Positions 17,509 through 22,500 of a stretch of DNA of 22,500 nt are shown here, one piece after another (within the stretch, counting starts at the first letter, position 1; every line of letters starts with the position of its first letter). Location: the NCBI GenBank assembly GCA_034096865.1, contig JAWQFJ010001129.1, forward strand, positions 1 to 22,500, given 5' to 3'. The notes under the pieces are model-generated. The model saw nothing but the letters and a program-made list of their open reading frames with translations. It did not search any database and was not told where the DNA came from. The position numbers and the translations under genes were made by a program. The DNA is from Theodoxus fluviatilis (taxonomy: Eukaryota > Mollusca > Gastropoda > Cycloneritida > Neritidae).

Positions 17509-18780
17509 ATCCACGAAAACTTAAAACAGAAAATGACCCAGTCTGCATTTGTAGAGACAGCAAACAAAATGAGTAGTATTCAACACATCACAACATGAAA
17601 TCTCACAATACAAAAAACAAACTGAAACTACCTACTGCAGGAAGGCCACGAAGCAGAAGCAAAAACAAAAACAGGCGTTATCAACAGATGCAACATAATG
17701 GCATTGGAAAACAAAAGATATGGAAATATCCCCCTAGTGCAGTCCTGAATAGTCATGAACCTGTGCAGGTAAAGTCCACTCAGCAATGCATAAATAACTA
17801 ATGAGGCCACACACAAACATAGCTGTAGCTGCCATAACCCGACTGACCCTCTTATTTTCTGCTGACCCTTAAATTTATTGGGGGGGGGGGGGGGGGGAAG
17901 GAAAGAAAGAAATTGACAATAAACAAAGAACTGCATGCTGTCTCATCTTCCCTGCCCTGTGAGCACTTGGGAAATTCACTACCTTGGTTATTTTTAAAAA
18001 AAAGCTTTTTCAGTGAACGAAAGTTAGGTTTATGTTCAATTTGGTTTCTTATAAAATGAAGAAGAAAAAGCTTGGGCCAAGCTAAGGATCCTTTTTAAAT
18101 CTTATCCACAGCTATATTTTGTGTGTGGCCTGATTAGTAAACCGAAAGCATACTAGAATTTGTTCCGTTTACTTGAATGGATCTTCGATGCACTGCTTTG
18201 TAAACTTGGCATTCAAAGGTCAAAAGAAATTTCTTCCACAATTTTGGACAAGTGAACTTCACATACGATGGAAGCATTGCAATGCTGGCCTGGGGAACTT
18301 GACACTTGTAAAGATAAAAGCACCACAGCCCAGAGAATTCCAAGATGCAATGATGCTCCTCACTTGAATAGCAGTATAGGATATAACAAAATATATCAAA
18401 TCATACCCTGCATACATAAACAAAAGTAAACTAAACGAGAAAGTCCTGAGATTGATGTCTTCAAAACAAAAGGAGATCAAAAGCTTCATAACAAATTTGT
18501 ACCTGTTGCCAATACAAGTTGTACAAAATCCCTTTACTTCTAAAAGTCATATCCACTTTCTATTATTCCATAATCCATTCCCCTGCAACATCTAGGTATT
18601 CTGCATCCACATACTTTATCCACCTTTTCTATGATTGGTGAAAAAAATCCACACGGTCCATTCAACATGCAAATACATTATATGTCTGCAATAAATTTAA
18701 CACTGTTTAACATGCTCCAGAAACCATCACCCTCAAAAATTGCTCACAGATAAGTAGATCTATGAGACAGACCACATACG
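17509..18780. other. Intergenic DNA between the converging genes
   Basis: No exon or RNA gene seen. It holds a run of about 17 G at 17881-17897 followed by GGAAAGAAAGAAA, and a stretch ACAATAAAC...CTGCATGCTGT that also follows the poly(G) run at 5805-5850, so a low-grade dispersed repeat is likely. Confidence 0.4.
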
Positions 18781-18997
18781 CCTGAGGCCCATTCAGATGG
18801 CCCACTTCTCGCAAGCGCTCACCTGAACAGAGGGTTTTGGAGAAGCAGGGAGCCCTGCTACCGATCTCTGTTGCTGCTGCTACTAATACTCCACTACTCC
18901 TACCACTACTACTAGACTAGCAGAAATGAGAACGCACATTCATGAGGTGAGCACAACGAGATCTTGCAAGCACTCACCCTCATGAACAGGCCTCAGG
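18781..18997. mobile_element. Possible small inverted-repeat element (MITE-like)
   Basis: CCTGAGGCCCATTCA at 18781-18795 is the imperfect inverted copy of TGAACAGGCCTCAGG at 18983-18997. A direct repeat (CGCAAGCGCTCACC, GCAAGCACTCACC) lies inside. No target-site duplication is evident, so this is tentative. Confidence 0.35.
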
Positions 18998-19419
18998 TCT
19001 ATAGAAGACTGAAGCCACTCAAGAGAGGTATGAGCAATTAAGTTGTGACAGGCTAGCGGCCTAACAAATAAAGTTGTTCATTCACTACAAGACTGAAACC
19101 CACATTATGTAACACTCAAAACTCGAAAGACAGATTCAAGTCATTTAATCTGCCTCAGTGCAGCACCTCTCCATAGCATTCCTGCTCTCAAGGAGGAGAA
19201 ATTGAACTTGGGGAAAGCTACATTCAAGTGGTTCCACAAGGCATACCACACCTCTGCTGACAAGTGTTTCTAAACAAATACATGCAAACAGGGTGTCTCC
19301 ATGAATACCGTCAGAAGAAAGCTTTGTGCTTTGGACACTGGGAGGGCACATCACCAACACCACATGGGTCCCAGTTCTACATCATGCCTAAAATGAATTA
19401 TGCCAACACCGGTCTTCTT
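18998..19419. other. Probable 3' flank or 3'UTR of NGLY1, no clear feature
   Basis: Unique sequence. On the minus strand an ATTAAA (plus TTTAAT, 19144-19149) could be a poly(A) signal about 600 bp below the NGLY1 stop codon. This was not otherwise supported. Confidence 0.35.
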
Positions 19420-19773
19420 ACCAGAAGCAAGGGTGATCTACACTAGGTCAAGGCCTATCTACACCAGGTGTAAGTTAATCTACACCGGTGCAGCTACATA
19501 TTTGCAAGCTGACCCAACTATTTGCAGCCTGATTTACATATGGTGTAACCTCATGTATCTCAGGTGCAACTTAAGTGTGGATGTCAATTTATCCACACAT
19601 GCAATATGATCTCTAATGTGTGCAACAGGTCTAAGGCAACCTACTCTGAGACTAGGAGCAAGGTGATGCACACCAGGTCTGCCTCGATTTACACCTGATG
19701 CAAGTTGACCTACACTCAGTGCGGTGTGATCTTCACGAGGTGCATGCGGATCTACACCAGATGCAGCCTGATC
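19420..19773 (-). repeat. Decayed 21-bp tandem array starting in the last NGLY1 codons
   Basis: On the minus strand, successive 21-base units begin GATC or similar and end GGTGTA: GATCAGGCTGCATCTGGTGT (19773 down, last codons and stop), then GATCCGCATGCACCTCGTGA, GATCACACCGCACTGAGTGT, GGTCAACTTGCATCAGGTGT. The far end has GATTAACTTACACCTGGTGT and GATAGGCCTTGACCTAGTGT in the same register. Middle units are more diverged, with some length changes. About 17 units. Confidence 0.72.
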
Positions 19774-19927
19774 TCCAGAGGAAACTCCCCTGTCTGGTCC
19801 AGGGGCTGGCGGAAGAGCTGCGCATGCTGCCAGGCGTTCTCGCCCCGGCCTTGGGACAGCGTTGCTGTCAATGACAATACTTTGCACTTGCCCAGTTTCA
19901 GAGTCTTCCATGAATTCAGCTCCTCAC
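19752..19927 (-). CDS. NGLY1: NGLY1 last exon, end of PAW domain
   Basis: The acceptor CCTCCTTTCAG precedes 19927. GT completes a Gly codon, then EELNSWKTLKLGKCKVLSLT and the diagnostic ENAWQHAQLFRQPL before TAG at 19752-19754. Confidence 0.95.
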
Positions 19928-22500
19928 CTGAAAGGAGGGGGAAGAACTGTTTAAATTCCAGAAGCACGTTTATACTCTAGCACTTTCCCTAAGTGTACAT
20001 TTATCACCTCTATGAAAATGATGAAAAAGAGGTTTCGATTAGAAGTTTTCAAGGTCAGACATAGTGTTTCAATCAGACTTGCACACTAAGAGACAAGTAA
20101 ATTGGTTTTAAAGCATGGGATTCTACAATCCTTACTGGAGATTCCAATTAACAACATTTCAGGAAAATTCAATGATGGCTACAGTTCAGAGTTGTGTCAA
20201 GTCCTCTGCAGAAGTATCATCAGTTTGTCCACTGCTCACCTCTGAAAGTGTGGGTGGTGCTATCACAATGCACAGTCCATACAACTGCTCCATTCTCAAA
20301 TGTTGCACTCCTTGCAACTAGCTCCATGCTCTTCACCTTCAGGTCTGTGTCTGAAAACACACAGAGAAACCAGTGAAACTATGATGTCAAACACACAGAG
20401 AAACCAGTGAAACTATGATGACAAACGAATGGAAGGAGTAACACATGGCCCAAGCCACTCAATGCTTCTCTCTTCAGCTGGAACCCCTGGGTGCGGATCT
20501 TTCAGGGCCTGTGCTCCAGTAGCTCCACCAGGGGTAGCCCTGATCAGACGGAGAAGCTACCTGGGGGACATTTGGACAGGGTTGGATCAAGCCCAACCCA
20601 TGCAGAACAACAACCTAGTTCCCAAGTGCCATATCCACTCCCAACAACATTGTTACACATACCTACCACTCAAACAGAAAAATCAATAATAATCACTCAC
20701 TCACCATACAATAACTAACCAATATGACTCTAGCACCTATTAATGGAAATTATTACATTTCCATTCTCAGACTAACTGTACTGCTATCAAATTTCGTTGC
20801 TTTTCAATCAATGATCAGTTACAAAAGTTGCTAGATAAAATTCAGGAGGTTAATCTACCTGTCAGAGAAGCCAGTCTTCCACGTGCATGCACTAACTTCA
20901 AAATGGCTCCTTGAGCCAGGCCTATGTGTCCTTCCGAGCAAATCAGCTCTTCAGGCCTTGCTTCCATCCCAAATTAGAACAAGAAGGGCAAAGCCCATAC
21001 GACTCACATGCTTGACCTTGACCTTTATTTGACCTTCAGATGACCTTCAAGGTCAAGGTCAAACAACTAAACCTATCAATGACATCATACACTAAGAAAT
21101 GCTTTACACATTTTTCCTACAAAAATACATGTGACCTTGACCCAAGGTCAAGGTCATCAAAGGTCATGCAACACAAAGCTGTTAATTCAAGACATAGGAA
21201 GCACAATGGTGCTTATTGGCACTTTCTACCATGAGATATGGTCACTTTTAGTGGTTCACTACCCCATTTTGGTCACATTTCATAAGGGTCAAAGTGACCT
21301 TGACCTTGATGATATGTGACCAAATGTGTCTCATGATGAAAGTATAACATGTGCCCCACATAATTATTAAGTTTGGAAGAGTTATCTTCCATAGTTCAGG
21401 GTCAAGGTCACTTCAAAATATGTATACAATCCAACTTTGAAGAGCTCCTGTGACCTTGACCTTGAAGCAAGGTCAACCAAACTGGTATCAAAAGATAGGG
21501 CTTACTTTGCCCTATATACCATATATAGGTCAGGTATCCAATCTCAAAAACCTCAGAGAAAATTGAGAAAATGTGAAAAATGACTGTTTTTTAGACAACA
21601 TTTATGGCCCCTGCGACCTTGACCTTGAAGCAAGGACAAGTCACTATGTATATTTTTTTAGGCCTTGTCATCATACACCATCATGCCAAATTGGGTGTTG
21701 ATAGACTTAATAGTCTCTGAGAAAAATCCAACGTTAAAGTTTTTCCCGGACGCCCGGACGCCCGGACGGACGACACGGGTGAGTACATAGACTCACTTTT
21801 GCTTCGCATGTGAGTCAAAAAGCATCATGGTACACAGAAACAAGTCCATCACTGAGAAGTCAAACTTTAAACCAACTGACCTAATCTCCACTGGCCTCAC
21901 AGGCTGAAACTAAAAAAAACTTAAATCAAGCATTCAGCAGCTTACATGTACACATTAAATTAATGATTAATACATTCAAAAGTCCTCACCAGTGAAGTCG
22001 AATTTCCAGATGGCAGACCCCGACTCCGACCCTTCTGTCCTGGCCAGGTATGCCTGTCTCCAGTCGTTCTCCTCCTTGCGGAGCACACCAGTGACCTGGA
22101 ACAGGTAGCTCCCCCACCCTGGCGACCTCTCACCTCCAGCAGACACCCGGTCATAGAAGTCACGGGCGCAGTTGTAGCGGATGTGCAGGGACTCGCTGTC
22201 ACGCTCCTCCTGCGTGGGTCGGATGATGTAGCCCGTCTCCCCTCCACCAAGCTCCCCTCGGGCCTGGCGCCAAGCCAGGGAGCCCGTGGTCCTGCCGCCT
22301 AGACCATGACCCACCGCCAACTTTGGGGTGAGGAACTCCACCAGCTCCACCACCATCCTCTGCTTCATGACCATCTGGCGTGCCTGCGGCAGCCTGCTCA
22401 CCATCTGGCTCCATAAGCGGAAGATGGTGGCACCAAGCCATGTCTCGCTGCACTCGTTCCGCCGTGCGAGAACCTCGGCATGCTTGGCAGAGTAGCGCCA
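19752..22500 (-). CDS. NGLY1: Peptide:N-glycanase, C-terminal part with PAW domain (last three exons)
   Basis: NGLY1 removes N-linked glycans from misfolded glycoproteins exported from the ER to the cytosol, before proteasomal degradation. The visible exons (21990-22500, 20240-20350, 19752-19927) join in frame and give 265 residues to the stop at 19752-19754. The start, WRYSAKHAEVLARR, matches the segment after the transglutaminase-like catalytic core in animal NGLY1. VVELVEFLTPK, LGGRTTGSLAWRQARGE, WRQAYLARTEGS and IWKFDF then mark the entry and first strands of the PAW domain, which binds high-mannose glycans. The last exon has NAWQHAQLFRQPL, the most diagnostic PAW motif, and ends PLEIRLHLV. 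The catalytic Cys/His/Asp and any N-terminal PUB domain lie beyond the right edge. No break is seen. Downstream sequence is a 21-bp repeat that begins in the final codons. Confidence 0.95.
20240..20350 (-). CDS. NGLY1: NGLY1 penultimate exon, PAW domain strands
   Basis: The acceptor GTGTGTTTTCAG precedes 20350 and the donor GTGAGC follows 20240. AC completes the split Asp codon. It encodes TDLKVKSMELVARSATFENG, then VVWTVHCDSTTHTFR, matching the LKVD...SSQTF...VEWKL stretch of vertebrate NGLY1. Confidence 0.92.
20355..20424. repeat. 34-bp direct duplication beside the NGLY1 acceptor
   Basis: AAACACACAGAGAAACCAGT starts at 20355 and again at 20389, continuing through GAAACTATGATG. The copy nearest the exon contains the acceptor polypyrimidine tract. 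The second copy lacks the CAG. Confidence 0.88.
20455..20700 (+). repeat. Dispersed repeat family 2, copy 3
   Basis: Contains CAGCTGGAACCCCTGGG, TTTCAGGGCCTGTGCTCC, AGTAGCTCCACCAGGGGTAG and GAAGCTACCTGGGGG in the shared order, and ends in an A-rich stretch with AATAATAATC. Located in the penultimate intron of NGLY1. Confidence 0.65.
21001..21816. mobile_element. Non-coding element with 11-bp inverted ends, rich in AGGTCA half-sites
   Basis: GACTCACATGC (21001-21011) and its exact inverse GCATGTGAGTC (21806-21816) bound about 816 bp with no coding frame. Inside are repeated TGACCTTGACC or AGGTCAAGGTCA blocks near 21013, 21040, 21132, 21146, 21294, 21401, 21451 and 21615, and a GGACGCCCGGACGCCCGGAC motif near 21749. 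No clear target-site duplication, so the ends are provisional. Located in the penultimate NGLY1 intron. Confidence 0.65.
21990..22500 (-). CDS. NGLY1: NGLY1 exon (partial at the window edge): end of catalytic region and start of PAW domain
   Basis: Open from the window edge (codon TGG at 22500) to the donor GTGAGG after 21990. It holds 170 codons plus one base. GC-rich compared with the flanking introns. Contains RMVVELVEFLTPK and SLAWRQARGELGG. The true 5' end of the exon may lie outside. Confidence 0.93.

Noticed and set aside
19534..19911. 125-codon minus-strand frame overlapping the last NGLY1 exon
   Set aside because: It is a shifted frame of the NGLY1 exon continuing through the 21-bp repeat, whose 3-divisible period keeps it open. 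The correct frame ends at 19752.

Overview
The window is animal genomic DNA: short exons with GT/AG introns, SINE and LINE retroposons, and large amounts of micro- and minisatellite. The protein content is metazoan, since NGLY1 carries a C-terminal PAW domain. The retroposon and repeat style suggests a lophotrochozoan, most likely a mollusc and perhaps a gastropod. That placement is inference, as no marker gene fixes the species.

Genes. (1) Minus strand, 23-1022: the 5' end of a gene for a basic, Arg/Ser-rich protein that I do not recognise. Two exons are visible and the gene runs off the left edge. (2) Plus strand, 1331-12302: an 11-exon gene whose exon phases all join. It encodes about 418 aa, with a long central coiled coil and a C-terminal region that looks like one or two RWD folds of the Spc25/CENP-O/CENP-P/KNL1 type. 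I propose a kinetochore-type protein but cannot name it. Exon 10 carries one extra C in a C7 run, which breaks the frame. (3) Minus strand, 19752-22500: the last three exons of NGLY1, the cytosolic peptide:N-glycanase, recognised with confidence. Genes 1 and 2 diverge from a 308-bp shared promoter with an ETS site, a TATA box and a CDE/CHR-like pair. Genes 2 and 3 converge tail to tail across about 5.6 kb of repeats.

Repeats. At least five dispersed families are present. (a) A roughly 190-bp CATC-tailed retroposon has three copies with visible target-site duplications plus one truncated copy that seeds a large CATC/CATCC satellite. (b) A tRNA-derived SINE with a (TAA)n tail is also present, and pieces of it have been amplified into tandem arrays at separate places. 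(c) A second dispersed family occurs in three copies (near 3.1, 10.7 and 20.5 kb). (d) An element of about 816 bp with 11-bp inverted ends is packed with AGGTCA half-sites. (e) A 5'-truncated LINE fragment encodes the C-terminal tail of a reverse-transcriptase ORF. Other arrays include a 43-bp x16 minisatellite with dimeric structure, a 28-bp x30 array, and a decayed 21-bp array that begins in the last codons of NGLY1.

No prokaryotic features, CRISPR arrays, rRNA genes or functional tRNA genes were found. The most notable signals are the recurrent conversion of SINE pieces into satellites, the repeat growing out of the NGLY1 stop codon, splice-acceptor sequences echoed in introns 6 and 9, and the unnamed coiled-coil/RWD-like gene.
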